Source: Vibrio profundi
GTDB taxonomy: Bacteria > Pseudomonadota > Gammaproteobacteria > Enterobacterales > Vibrionaceae
Assembly (NCBI RefSeq): GCF_005281835.1
Contig: NZ_RZIS01000016.1
Location: forward strand, 1-58,913
Length of the DNA stretch: 58,913 bases
Direction of reading: 5' to 3'
Position numbers and translations under genes: made by a program. Within the stretch, counting starts at the first letter, position 1. The number at the start of each line of letters is the position of its first letter. The notes beneath the pieces were generated by a model that had not been told where the DNA came from, did no database searches, and saw only the letters and a list, made by a program, of their open reading frames with translations. Positions 17,564 through 25,172 of the stretch are shown one piece after another.

Positions 17564-18799
17564 TTAATAAAGTGTTGAATTAAACAGTTGAATTTGAACT
17601 GTCTCACCAACAGCCACGTTGCCTCGGTCTTTTTCAATAACGACAAAGCAGTTCGCTAGGCTCATAGAGCGGAATGCTCCTGAGCTTTGGTTGCCTGTCG
17701 TTTCAACCACAAATTGGCCATTCTCAATGCGATAGATACCGCGTTGGTAGTCGGTACGGCCCGGGCCTTTTTTGAAAGCAGATTGTGTAATAGCTGGGAT
17801 GGACTCTGGAGCTTTCCATTCGCTGTGTCCTGCCAATTTAGCAAGCATAGGTTGAACAAGCACATACATGGTAAGTACTGCGGAAACTGGGTTTCCCGGT
17901 AGGCCACAGAACCAAGCGTTATCTAACTCGCCAAAAGCGAAGGGTTTACCTGGTTTAATTGCTAGCTTCCAAAAGCCGATCTGTCCAAGTTCTTCAAGGA
18001 TATCCTTGGTGTAATCCGCCTCACCGACGCTAACGCCACCTGATGTGACGACGACGTCTGCGATTGCTTGCGCTTGATCGAACGTGTCTTTTAGTATTTG
18101 AGGGCAATCTGGAATGATACCTAGGTCAATCGCTTCACAGCCAAACGCTTCAATAAGTGGTTTGATACCGTAGCGGTTACTGTCGTATATCTGCCCGTCT
18201 GCCAGTGGCTCACCCAGTTTTTTAAGTTCGTCACCAGTAGAAAAGAAAGCCACTTTAGGTTTACGGACAACCGTGACGTGGCTGATACCTAATGAAGCGA
18301 TCATTGGAATGTCACGAGGAGTAAGGCGGGCACCTTTTTGGAGAACAATGTCTCCTTGTTTTATATCATCGCCAGTAGGGCGGATATTGTTATTCAGCGA
18401 GATGTTGTCTTGCTGGATCTCGATACCATCGTCCGTAACCATGGTGTTTTCCTGCATGACTACGGCATCGCAGCCATCTGGGATCTTTGCGCCTGTCATA
18501 ATACGTACGCATGTTTTCGCTGGCCATTCACCCTCGAACGGTTGGCCCGCAAAAGATTTACCAGCTAAAGGTAGTGTTTTTGTCAGTTCCAAATCGGCTA
18601 GGCGTAACGCGTAACCATCCATTGCTGAGTTGTCAAAAGGGGGAACGAAAATCGGAGAGAGTACATCTTCAGCAAGAACAAAACCAAGCGCATCTGCAAG
18701 CGGTAATGAAAGAGTTGATTGGATCGGTTGAATTGGCATTAGCATCTTATCCAATGCTTCTTCAATAGGCATCAAGCCAGGAGCGTCACAACAGCCCAT
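17564..18799 (-). CDS. moeA: Molybdopterin molybdenumtransferase
   Basis: Inserts molybdate into adenylated molybdopterin to make the molybdenum cofactor. The 411-residue length is typical of MoeA. Visible signatures: PPFDNSAMDGYALR near residue 54, GQIYDSNRYG, TSGGVSVGEADYT (the MoCF_biosynth motif) and FGLPGNPVSAVLT-type loop (WFCGLPGNPVSAVLT). The N-terminus MGCCDAPGLMPIEEAL is intact. It forms an operon with moeB and is divergent from folE across about 170 bp. Confidence 0.95.
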   Translation of the reverse strand: MGCCDAPGLMPIEEALDKMLMPIQPIQSTLSLPLADALGFVLAEDVLSPIFVPPFDNSAMDGYALRLADLELTKTLPLAGKSFAGQPFEGEWPAKTCVRIMTGAKIPDGCDAVVMQENTMVTDDGIEIQQDNISLNNNIRPTGDDIKQGDIVLQKGARLTPRDIPMIASLGISHVTVVRKPKVAFFSTGDELKKLGEPLADGQIYDSNRYGIKPLIEAFGCEAIDLGIIPDCPQILKDTFDQAQAIADVVVTSGGVSVGEADYTKDILEELGQIGFWKLAIKPGKPFAFGELDNAWFCGLPGNPVSAVLTMYVLVQPMLAKLAGHSEWKAPESIPAITQSAFKKGPGRTDYQRGIYRIENGQFVVETTGNQSSGAFRSMSLANCFVVIEKDRGNVAVGETVQIQLFNSTLY

Positions 18800-18972
18800 A
18801 ATTGAAATTCCTTTATAATTTTAATTTTTGGTTTAGCGTGTTTAATTCGAGATACTTTAGCATAAGTTAATAGTCTGAAATAATGACCTCCCTTAAAATA
18901 TGGGTGTATTTATTCAAAATTCCGCGTATCCTTGTCAGCCATCCGAAAGGGGTAAAGTAAAGAGGAATAGGA

Positions 18973-19626
18973 ATGTCAGGTCTTAGCGAATCAGCGAAGT
19001 TGGTTAAAGATGCGCTAGCAAGTCGCGGGTTGGAAACACCAATGAACCCGAACGATGTAAGCCGAGAAGAAAAGAAAGAACGAATCGAATACCATATGCG
19101 TGAGATTCTATCTTTACTTGAGCTTGACCTTTCTGATGACAGCTTAGAAGAAACACCGAGCCGCATTGCCAAAATGTACGTAGACGAAGTGTTCTCTGGT
19201 TTGGATTACAAAAACTTTCCAAAAATCACTGTCATTGAAAACAAGATGGATGTGAGTGAAATGGTTCGTGTGAAAAACATCACACTGACGAGCACTTGCG
19301 AACACCACTTAGTAACGATTGATGGTAAAGCTGCGGTAGCGTATATCCCTCGTGGCAAAATTATTGGCCTATCAAAAATCAATCGTATCGTACGTTTCTT
19401 TGCTCAACGCCCTCAAGTACAAGAGCGAATGACTCAGCAGATTTTAGTTGCTCTACAAACTCTATTAGAAACAGAAGACGTTGCGGTAACAATGGATGCG
19501 GTACACTACTGTGTGAAATCACGTGGTGTAATGGATGCGACTAGCGAGACCACGACGACAGCTCTGGGCGGTATCTTCAAGAGCAAACCAGCAACTAGAC
19601 ACGAGTTCCTGCACGGTTTACGTTAA
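18973..19626 (+). CDS. folE: GTP cyclohydrolase I
   Basis: Converts GTP to 7,8-dihydroneopterin triphosphate, the first step of folate synthesis; a cytoplasmic homodecamer. The 217 residues carry the type I signature: zinc ligands Cys109 and His112 in STCEHHLVTIDG, and Cys180 in AVHYCVKSRG. Substrate-binding segments PRGKIIGLSKINRIV and RPQVQERMTQQI are also present. AGAGGAATAGGA precedes the ATG. The gene stands alone, divergent from moeA, and ends at a strong terminator. Confidence 0.96.
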   Translation: MSGLSESAKLVKDALASRGLETPMNPNDVSREEKKERIEYHMREILSLLELDLSDDSLEETPSRIAKMYVDEVFSGLDYKNFPKITVIENKMDVSEMVRVKNITLTSTCEHHLVTIDGKAAVAYIPRGKIIGLSKINRIVRFFAQRPQVQERMTQQILVALQTLLETEDVAVTMDAVHYCVKSRGVMDATSETTTTALGGIFKSKPATRHEFLHGLR

Positions 19627-19654
19627 TCCTGCCCTAAAAATAGACAAACACTTT

Positions 19655-19688
19655 AAGCCCCAGCGAAATGCTGGGGCTTTTTATTTGC
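19655..19688 (+). terminator. Rho-independent terminator after folE
   Basis: A 10-bp GC-rich stem (AAGCCCCAGC / GCTGGGGCTT) with a 5-nt loop is followed by TTTTATTTG, 28 bp after the folE stop. Confidence 0.9.
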
Positions 19689-19798
19689 TCAAAGAAAAGG
19701 CAATTACCGATCATCTATATATAAAATAAACAAATATAAATAGTGGTTTTTATTTATAAATGTTATCTTCTTTCCACTTTTATTAAGCAATAGCATTC

Positions 19799-20305
19799 AT
19801 GAAACCGATTGTCCTTACTTTGCTGTTAGGTGTTTTTTCATCAATTTCAGTATCTTTTGCCAGCTCATTAGCCGCTTTTCCAGCGGACTGGAAATCGTGG
19901 ACAATGGTGAACGAAACCGTGAATGTTGGTCGAGATGTCAAACTTCCTGAAGGTACGCCGCTGTTTATTCAGCGTACAGTTTCTACGTACGATTGGATTA
20001 ATGATGGCAAGGGAGCCGTTGTACATATTTATGTTCACCCTGACAAAGTCGCACAATACCAAACGCACGGGCCATATTTTGATGGGCCGACTGCTATCGC
20101 TGTTTACCAAGAGCCCGGCATTATGTTTGTGACAGAACATTACGCCAATATGCCTCTTTACGGCATTTATGATTTAGAAGGGCTCGACATTAGTCAGCAA
20201 CATCCTTCTTTTGCTATTGAAGCTTGCATTGCGTGTCATGAGCAGTTTCAAGATATATGTGTGAATGGAACCTGTGGCGATCGTGTTAACGCCATCTTTG
20301 AATGA
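19799..20305 (+). CDS. Periplasmic c-type heme protein, cytochrome P460-like
   Basis: A 168-residue exported protein with a signal peptide (about residues 1-22) and one CxxCH heme c site (CIACHEQF) near the C-terminus, followed by two more cysteines (DICVNGTCGD). The central beta region, with FPADWKSWTMVN and VVHIYVHPDKVAQYQ, resembles the cytochrome P460 family, which binds heme and reacts with hydroxylamine or NO-type ligands. Whether this protein is catalytic or only a sensor is unknown. It ends one base before the ATG of a membrane diguanylate cyclase, so the two are translationally coupled. A periplasmic redox or gas-sensing role that feeds the cyclase is inferred. Confidence 0.7.
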   Translation: MKPIVLTLLLGVFSSISVSFASSLAAFPADWKSWTMVNETVNVGRDVKLPEGTPLFIQRTVSTYDWINDGKGAVVHIYVHPDKVAQYQTHGPYFDGPTAIAVYQEPGIMFVTEHYANMPLYGIYDLEGLDISQQHPSFAIEACIACHEQFQDICVNGTCGDRVNAIFE

Positions 20306-20306
20306 T

Positions 20307-21773
20307 ATGAGACGTAGATTCAGTTTAACTCAGCTTCTTTTTATTACTCACATGGCGTTGGTGGTATGGCTCGTTGGTTCTTTTAGCTATACCCGCTACA
20401 TGAGTGAGTGGCATAACGAAATTGAATCAGAAGTTCGTTTAGCGAAGACATCATTACAAGTCATTTTGAAAGAAGTCTCTTTTGCTGCCGAAGGAAGAAA
20501 TTACAATCATGTGGCAACTTCTGAAGCTTTAGCCTCTTATCGTGAAATCGATAACCTATTTTATTTTGAAGTGGATGCCCAATCTCGAGCAAACAAGAGC
20601 TATAAGATTGCGTGGCTGAAAAGTGCAGATGAAGTGTGGAATATGAATGCTTCTCTTGAAAATAGCAGCTCTTTAGAAGAACAAATACGGGCTTTAAAAG
20701 AGAAAGCGGCGACTGCACCTGAAACAGAACACTTCAAAATAAACTACGCTCTGGATAGGTTGATTGATAAGCAAGAACAGCTTATTAATCATGTTCGGTT
20801 GGAAAACCTATTCGGTAACCTCTACTTTCTTCCTGAATTCCCAGAAAATGATTACCTCCTCGATGGTCAAGCTTGCCTACTTTACGTAAAAATTCCATTA
20901 CTAGGTAATACTGAAGGGTACGTGTGGGCTGTGTTTGATGCTGATGCATTGTCGACATTTAAAGTTGATACTCTTCAGTTGATTGTCCGAGAGGCCATCG
21001 TCGCGATTCTGTTTTCTATCGCTCTGATATTCTGGGCGACCAAGCGAATTATTCAACCAATTCACCGCTTAGCTCAAACAATGGAAGGCGATATTGACTC
21101 TATTGATGTCGACAGTATTCCAGAACGTGACCGTACGGATGAATTAGGTCAGTTAGCGCAACGCTATGCTTCGTTGATCAAGCGGATCCAAAGCCAAATG
21201 ATGGGGCTAAGAAGGCAGTCGTTATTTGATGTGCTGACAGGGGTTTATTCTCGTTTCGCTTATGAAACTAAAGCGAATGTGGCCTTAGAGAACGCCAGAA
21301 GTAACAAGCGTTGGTTTGGCTTGATTGTGATTGATATCGATAACTTCAAAGCTTACAACGATGAATTTGGCCATGCGGTTGGCGATGAAGCCTTACAAAT
21401 CGTCGCTAAAGCTTTAAGAGCGAGTATCAATCCTCATTCGGATAAAGTCTATCGCTTTGGTGGTGAAGAGTTTGTGGTTGTCTGTGAGAAGTCATCTTCA
21501 ACATCGATTACTATGCTGGCGGAGCTGCTGCGTAAGAATGTGTGGCTTAAAAAAGTTGCGCACCCAAACAATGCTGATTTAGGTTATGTGACCTGCTCGG
21601 TGGGGGTATCGATGGCTGAATACACGGAAACGGAACTCAGCCTCAAGGCTTTGTTTAAGAAAGCCGATTTCGCTTTGTATCAAGCGAAAGATAGTGGCCG
21701 AAACCGAGTGGTTACCGCACCAGCCACCATGTGCAATATTATTAAATCTTGTTCTTCAGAAGAAGTTGAATAA
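20307..21773 (+). CDS. Membrane diguanylate cyclase (HAMP-GGDEF)
   Basis: Makes c-di-GMP at the inner membrane. The start was set at ATG 20307, one base after the upstream stop; an in-frame ATG at 20265 lies inside the heme-protein gene and would spoil the N-terminal helix. 488 residues: helix at about 8-28, a periplasmic sensor region of about 200 residues, a second helix near 232-250, a HAMP-like linker (IIQPIHRLAQTMEGD), and GGDEF from about 310. The active site is FGGEEF, so cyclase activity is expected; the metal site IDIDNFKAYND is intact. Coupled to the P460-like gene, its probable input. Its 3' end overlaps the convergent 21756-22301 gene by 18 bp. Confidence 0.92.
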   Translation: MRRRFSLTQLLFITHMALVVWLVGSFSYTRYMSEWHNEIESEVRLAKTSLQVILKEVSFAAEGRNYNHVATSEALASYREIDNLFYFEVDAQSRANKSYKIAWLKSADEVWNMNASLENSSSLEEQIRALKEKAATAPETEHFKINYALDRLIDKQEQLINHVRLENLFGNLYFLPEFPENDYLLDGQACLLYVKIPLLGNTEGYVWAVFDADALSTFKVDTLQLIVREAIVAILFSIALIFWATKRIIQPIHRLAQTMEGDIDSIDVDSIPERDRTDELGQLAQRYASLIKRIQSQMMGLRRQSLFDVLTGVYSRFAYETKANVALENARSNKRWFGLIVIDIDNFKAYNDEFGHAVGDEALQIVAKALRASINPHSDKVYRFGGEEFVVVCEKSSSTSITMLAELLRKNVWLKKVAHPNNADLGYVTCSVGVSMAEYTETELSLKALFKKADFALYQAKDSGRNRVVTAPATMCNIIKSCSSEEVE

Positions 21774-22301
21774 GCGCTTAATTCTATCTAAAAGGCTATT
21801 GGGCTTAGCTTCTTGCTGAAACACTTCGAAACCTAAGTAATAGCTTTCCAAAAATGCGGTTCTTTGTTCGTCGCTAGTATCCACAATACTTTTGATGATC
21901 AGCTCCGATGTTGCCTGAGCATGATCATTCGCTAAGCTAAAGTCCATCCCTAGTCTACCTTGCAGATACAACCAAAGGTGAGTAATACACACTAAGCTAG
22001 ATACTTGTGTATGCTTAAATTTACTCGCATGTTCTTTGCCCACTGACGATTCAAACACTTGCTGCATACCTTCACTGGCTTTGATTCCAGATTGATAACT
22101 GCTGGTTGCTTCGATGTGCAGTTTAGTTAGCAATCCTAACAGGATCTGGCGTTCGGAGTGCTCGGGTTTGTTGGCGCAAGCGCGTGTGAAGAAAGCGTCA
22201 TTGGCGTTGAGTAAGCTTTGGTATTCGTCGTTGTATGTATTGTTAATAATACTGATGTTTTCTACACCAGCATTATTAAAACACGCCTGTAGGCTAGTCA
22301 T
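21756..22301 (-). CDS. Conserved-looking protein of unknown function
   Basis: Not recognised. 181 residues, mostly helical, with no signal peptide and no convincing membrane segment; the C-terminus is basic and aromatic (LDRIKRLFNFF). Its start overlaps the end of yaeQ by 8 bp, so the two are translationally coupled. Its own 3' end overlaps the convergent diguanylate cyclase gene by 18 bp. The coupling with yaeQ is the only functional clue. Confidence 0.65.
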   Translation of the reverse strand: MTSLQACFNNAGVENISIINNTYNDEYQSLLNANDAFFTRACANKPEHSERQILLGLLTKLHIEATSSYQSGIKASEGMQQVFESSVGKEHASKFKHTQVSSLVCITHLWLYLQGRLGMDFSLANDHAQATSELIIKSIVDTSDEQRTAFLESYYLGFEVFQQEAKPNSLLDRIKRLFNFF

Positions 22302-22833
22302 TTTCTTGCAGTTCTTCCCAGGTTACTTCACAAGATTGTGTGTCGCTGTTTACGAAAGCTGAATTGCCCGAGAGCATTACTGATAAGTCCATGGTTCTTT
22401 GAATCATCGAAGCCATTTGCTCGATGCCATCGTTATCCAGTCGCGTGATAGCCGCGGATAAATACCCGAATTTACCTTTGTTCTGTTCCCACCAAACATT
22501 TGATTTGGTGTTAAAGCTATATACCTTAACGGATTTGGCTAATCGCGTTGCTTTTTTAACGCGCTCGGGATCTGGTTCACCAACATCAATCCATTGTTCA
22601 ATTTGATCGTCTAAGGTTTTTTCCCAAAGATCGGGCTCTTCAATAGAAGACAAGCCTTTAGTGAACTGAAGTTCATGAGAAGCATTCAAGCAGAACGCTA
22701 AAACTCTAGCCATCATACGTTGGTCATTCTCGGAAGGGTGCTGAGCAACAGTTAGGTTGAAAGAGTCGTAATAGTCACGATTCATATCCGTTAATGAGAT
22801 ACGGAATTTGTATATGGTAGGTTTTAGAGCCAT
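22294..22833 (-). CDS. yaeQ: YaeQ family protein
   Basis: 179 residues matching YaeQ, a small family with a PD-(D/E)XK nuclease-like fold and unsettled function; the Escherichia coli member was once linked to suppression of rfaH loss. Typical segments are MALKPTIYKFRISLTDMNR, HPSENDQRMMARVLAFCL, EEPDLWEKTLDDQIEQWIDV, and the residues after it (GEPDPERVKKA). Length is normal. It lies downstream of the cold-shock gene but behind a strong terminator, and it overlaps the next gene by 8 bp. Confidence 0.9.
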   Translation of the reverse strand: MALKPTIYKFRISLTDMNRDYYDSFNLTVAQHPSENDQRMMARVLAFCLNASHELQFTKGLSSIEEPDLWEKTLDDQIEQWIDVGEPDPERVKKATRLAKSVKVYSFNTKSNVWWEQNKGKFGYLSAAITRLDNDGIEQMASMIQRTMDLSVMLSGNSAFVNSDTQSCEVTWEELQEND

Positions 22834-22892
22834 GGGTTTTTCTTTGAAATAAGAGAGAGGGAGATACTACCCTAAATTGCTGAACTGCGGGC

Positions 22893-22924
22893 AAAAAAAT
22901 AGCCAGCAGAGGCTGGCTATTTTT
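22893..22924 (-). terminator. Rho-independent terminator after the cold-shock gene
   Basis: A 13-bp stem (AAAAATAGCCAGC / GCTGGCTATTTTT) with a 4-nt loop. The A-run at 22893-22899 becomes the T-run on the minus strand, just downstream of the csp stop codon. Confidence 0.9.
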
Positions 22925-22945
22925 AGAAAGCTTTAAGGTACTAAA

Positions 22946-23155
22946 TTAAAGTACTTTGATGCTGTCAGCTTGTGGGCCTTTTTGACCTTGAGATACTACG
23001 AACTCAACTTTTTGACCTTCAGCAAGAGTTTTGAAACCTTCGCCAGTGATCGCAGAGAAGTGTGCGAATACGTCTGGACCGTTTTCTTGTTGAATGAAGC
23101 CGAAGCCTTTAGTTTCGTTGAACCATTTTACTGTACCAGTAACTGTGTTAGACAT
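22946..23155 (-). CDS. Cold-shock protein (CspA family)
   Basis: Single OB-fold RNA chaperone of 69 residues. RNP1 (KGFGFI) and RNP2 (VFAHF) are intact, and MSNTVTGTVKWFNETKGFGF is the usual start. The ATG at 23155 was chosen because AGGAT lies 8 nt upstream; the ATG at 23161 is too close to it. The gene stands alone with a terminator behind it and a gene-free upstream stretch of about 360 bp, which could hold the long 5' leader common in cold-shock mRNAs. Which paralogue it is cannot be settled. Confidence 0.95.
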   Translation of the reverse strand: MSNTVTGTVKWFNETKGFGFIQQENGPDVFAHFSAITGEGFKTLAEGQKVEFVVSQGQKGPQADSIKVL

Positions 23156-23520
23156 AATCATTATCCTAATAATATAAATTGTGTTGCGCCATGTGTGGCA
23201 CCGATAGCGTGGAAAAGTTGATTGCTATTGCGTACAACACCACGGGGTTACAAGTAATCCAACGAAATGTTTATATACAAAGAACTTTCTTTCTAGCCGC
23301 CATTGAGTCTAAATCAATTGGGTTGAGAGTCAACGAATAGTAAGGAGAAAAGTTGGATAAATTTGGAGGCTGTCAAACTTTGGTGTCCTTAAATATCATA
23401 AGGTTACAATCGTATGACGTTTTCTAATCAATTAAATTAAAACAATTGATACAAATAGATTATTATTGTCTTGAACGAGTCAATTAATGACTAATTCGTT
23501 AACAAAAGAGAGAGTAAAAA
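23156..23520. promoter_or_regulatory. Shared upstream region of csp and arfA
   Basis: A 365-bp gene-free stretch between the divergent csp and arfA starts. The half next to csp could hold a long leader RNA. The half next to arfA is very AT-rich and ends in AGAGAGAG just before the arfA ATG. No specific site was identified. Confidence 0.4.
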
Positions 23521-23748
23521 ATGGGTAAAACTAAATCTAAGAAGCGCTCACGGCAACCTGAGCCCTGTGAAGTTCAGCATCAGCTAGAGCATGAAATGAA
23601 TCGGGGAGAAATTAAGGAAAACGCACTTAAAGCCGTGGTCACTAGTCAGTTATTTAGAACAAGAATTGTAAAAGCGAAAAAAGGAAAAGGGAGTTTCGAG
23701 CGCAAGGCGAAACATAGAGGCAAAGAGCCCTATTCAAAAGCAGTTTAA
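23521..23748 (+). CDS. arfA: Alternative ribosome-rescue factor ArfA
   Basis: ArfA recruits RF2 to ribosomes stalled on mRNAs that lack a stop codon, a backup to tmRNA. Of 75 residues, the core RGEIKENALKAVVTSQLFRT and KAKKGKGSFERKAKHRGK match the ArfA family, including the basic KKGKGS segment that enters the mRNA channel; the N-terminus is a short basic extension. In proteobacteria arfA is itself expressed from truncated, non-stop messages. That fits the hairpin here, whose left arm is inside the last codons and whose loop holds the stop. An AGAGAGAG Shine-Dalgarno precedes the ATG. Confidence 0.9.
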   Translation: MGKTKSKKRSRQPEPCEVQHQLEHEMNRGEIKENALKAVVTSQLFRTRIVKAKKGKGSFERKAKHRGKEPYSKAV

Positions 23749-23776
23749 TCGCTGGGTTTGAATAGGGCTTTTGTTT
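23726..23776 (+). terminator. Hairpin overlapping the arfA stop codon
   Basis: A perfect 13-bp stem (AGCCCTATTCAAA at 23726-23738 with its complement at 23757-23769) has the TAA (23746-23748) in its 18-nt loop and is followed by TTTGTTT. It resembles a terminator. Its position inside the reading frame matches the known RNase III or terminator-based control of arfA, which produces non-stop mRNA. Confidence 0.8.
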
Positions 23777-23788
23777 AATAGGGGGAGG

Positions 23789-24952
23789 CTATCTTTCTAC
23801 CTTAGGTGAATAAATGGAGTAGGCGGTAATTTGCCCTGCAACAATCGCAGAAAACATAAACAAAGCAGATAAACCGATACTTGGAATTGGCAAAATGGAC
23901 TGCTCGAATACTGACTGACTGGCGCTGACTAATACGCGACTACCCGGAACCAAAATAATAATGCCTTGAACAATATAGATGGAGCCGGTTAAGTCCAATC
24001 GCTTGGCAATCCAAGTCCCATATAGTGTGATTAATACGGTAGTGATCCAAGTCCCTACAACCCAGCCGCTGTCAAAGCCTAAGTAAAATGGCCCCCACAT
24101 CCCTAACACCGCAACAGGCAGACCAAGTAATATATCTGTTGGTCTAGCATTGAATATCACGCCGATAGACACCGAAATCAGCACCAATCCGGATATGTGC
24201 ATCCAGGTCGGGACTTCATTGGTGTAGGAAATGGATTCAGCCTGCCCCCAAAGCGCCTCGCCTATATTCAGGCCCATGACAATTCCCACGAACAGCTTTA
24301 TCAATGTCAGCGCACTTTGCCCGAGTAGACTGGTTCCAGAGACCAAATCATTAAAGGCTAAACACTCTAAAGAGTTAGCTATCGACAATCCGGGGACAAA
24401 TAACACAATGGCGGCAATACAAAGCGCCCAAACTGGTATCGGCATTCCGGTGCTTGCAAGAAATGCGACAAAAATACCCGTAACCAATGCAGAAATAAAT
24501 TCGGCGGCGATAGCTCTGCGAGAGTGACAAATCTGCTGGCACAGCCAAACCATGAATCCCAATAGAACAGAGAAGCCAACAGCCTCAAGTGTGCTGCCTA
24601 CTAGCATTAGGTATGCAGGTGGAATCCCCATGTTCGCCAATGCGTTAACGAACTTTGAATAACCAACAGGCTCGGGTACAGGCTCGCTGCTCGGTTGATT
24701 AATTCGAATAATAGTATTCGCCAGTAAACTTAAATTGATTGAAGCAGGTTTCAAGCGTTTGAGAACTACAGCGTTGTTGTCATCAGGGAATTGATAATTA
24801 ATTGCGGTAGGAGTGGCTTGGATCATGACATCCACACCGTGCTTTCTAGCGTAGTGCTGCGTGTACTTTTCTAGTTTGTAGGGAGCGCAACCACTTCGGT
24901 GAAGGGTGTCGCCAATCTCAACGATTTTATTAATTCGGTACTGCGAAGGCAT
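23789..24952 (-). CDS. ThrE-family threonine/serine exporter-like protein
   Basis: Inner-membrane protein of the ThrE (DUF1212) family; relatives export threonine and serine. About 387 residues from the ATG at 24952. A cytoplasmic N-terminal domain of about 110 residues carries the family-type HRSGCAPYKLEKYTQHYA segment, followed by roughly ten hydrophobic helices (for example GFSVLLGFMVWLC, AALCIAAIVLFVPGLSIANS). The 24952 start (MPSQYRINKIVEIGD) was preferred over a TTG at 25048 that adds 32 residues unlike the family. It is convergent with arfA. The substrate is inferred from family only. Confidence 0.82.
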   Translation of the reverse strand: MPSQYRINKIVEIGDTLHRSGCAPYKLEKYTQHYARKHGVDVMIQATPTAINYQFPDDNNAVVLKRLKPASINLSLLANTIIRINQPSSEPVPEPVGYSKFVNALANMGIPPAYLMLVGSTLEAVGFSVLLGFMVWLCQQICHSRRAIAAEFISALVTGIFVAFLASTGMPIPVWALCIAAIVLFVPGLSIANSLECLAFNDLVSGTSLLGQSALTLIKLFVGIVMGLNIGEALWGQAESISYTNEVPTWMHISGLVLISVSIGVIFNARPTDILLGLPVAVLGMWGPFYLGFDSGWVVGTWITTVLITLYGTWIAKRLDLTGSIYIVQGIIILVPGSRVLVSASQSVFEQSILPIPSIGLSALFMFSAIVAGQITAYSIYSPKVER

Positions 24953-25172
24953 GGTCGTTTCAGGGGTGAAATTATGTGCGGCAAATGTAGCAGAGCTCAA
25001 ACCAATTGACGAGCAATTTGAACGGTTTAAATCAGACTTTTTTAGCAATTCTAGAATGATTCTTATTCTGCCCTAAAGAAGTAGAAAAATTGTACTACGC
25101 TTATTGTTAATAACTCTAATAAGTTCATAGTTTATAAAAAATATTTGTGGGTTCTCGCTGATAGGAGTGAAT

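Noticed and set aside
20265..20306. Upstream ATG for the HAMP-GGDEF protein
   Set aside because: It lies inside the heme-protein gene and would put a polar stretch ahead of the membrane helix; ATG 20307 directly after the stop fits better.
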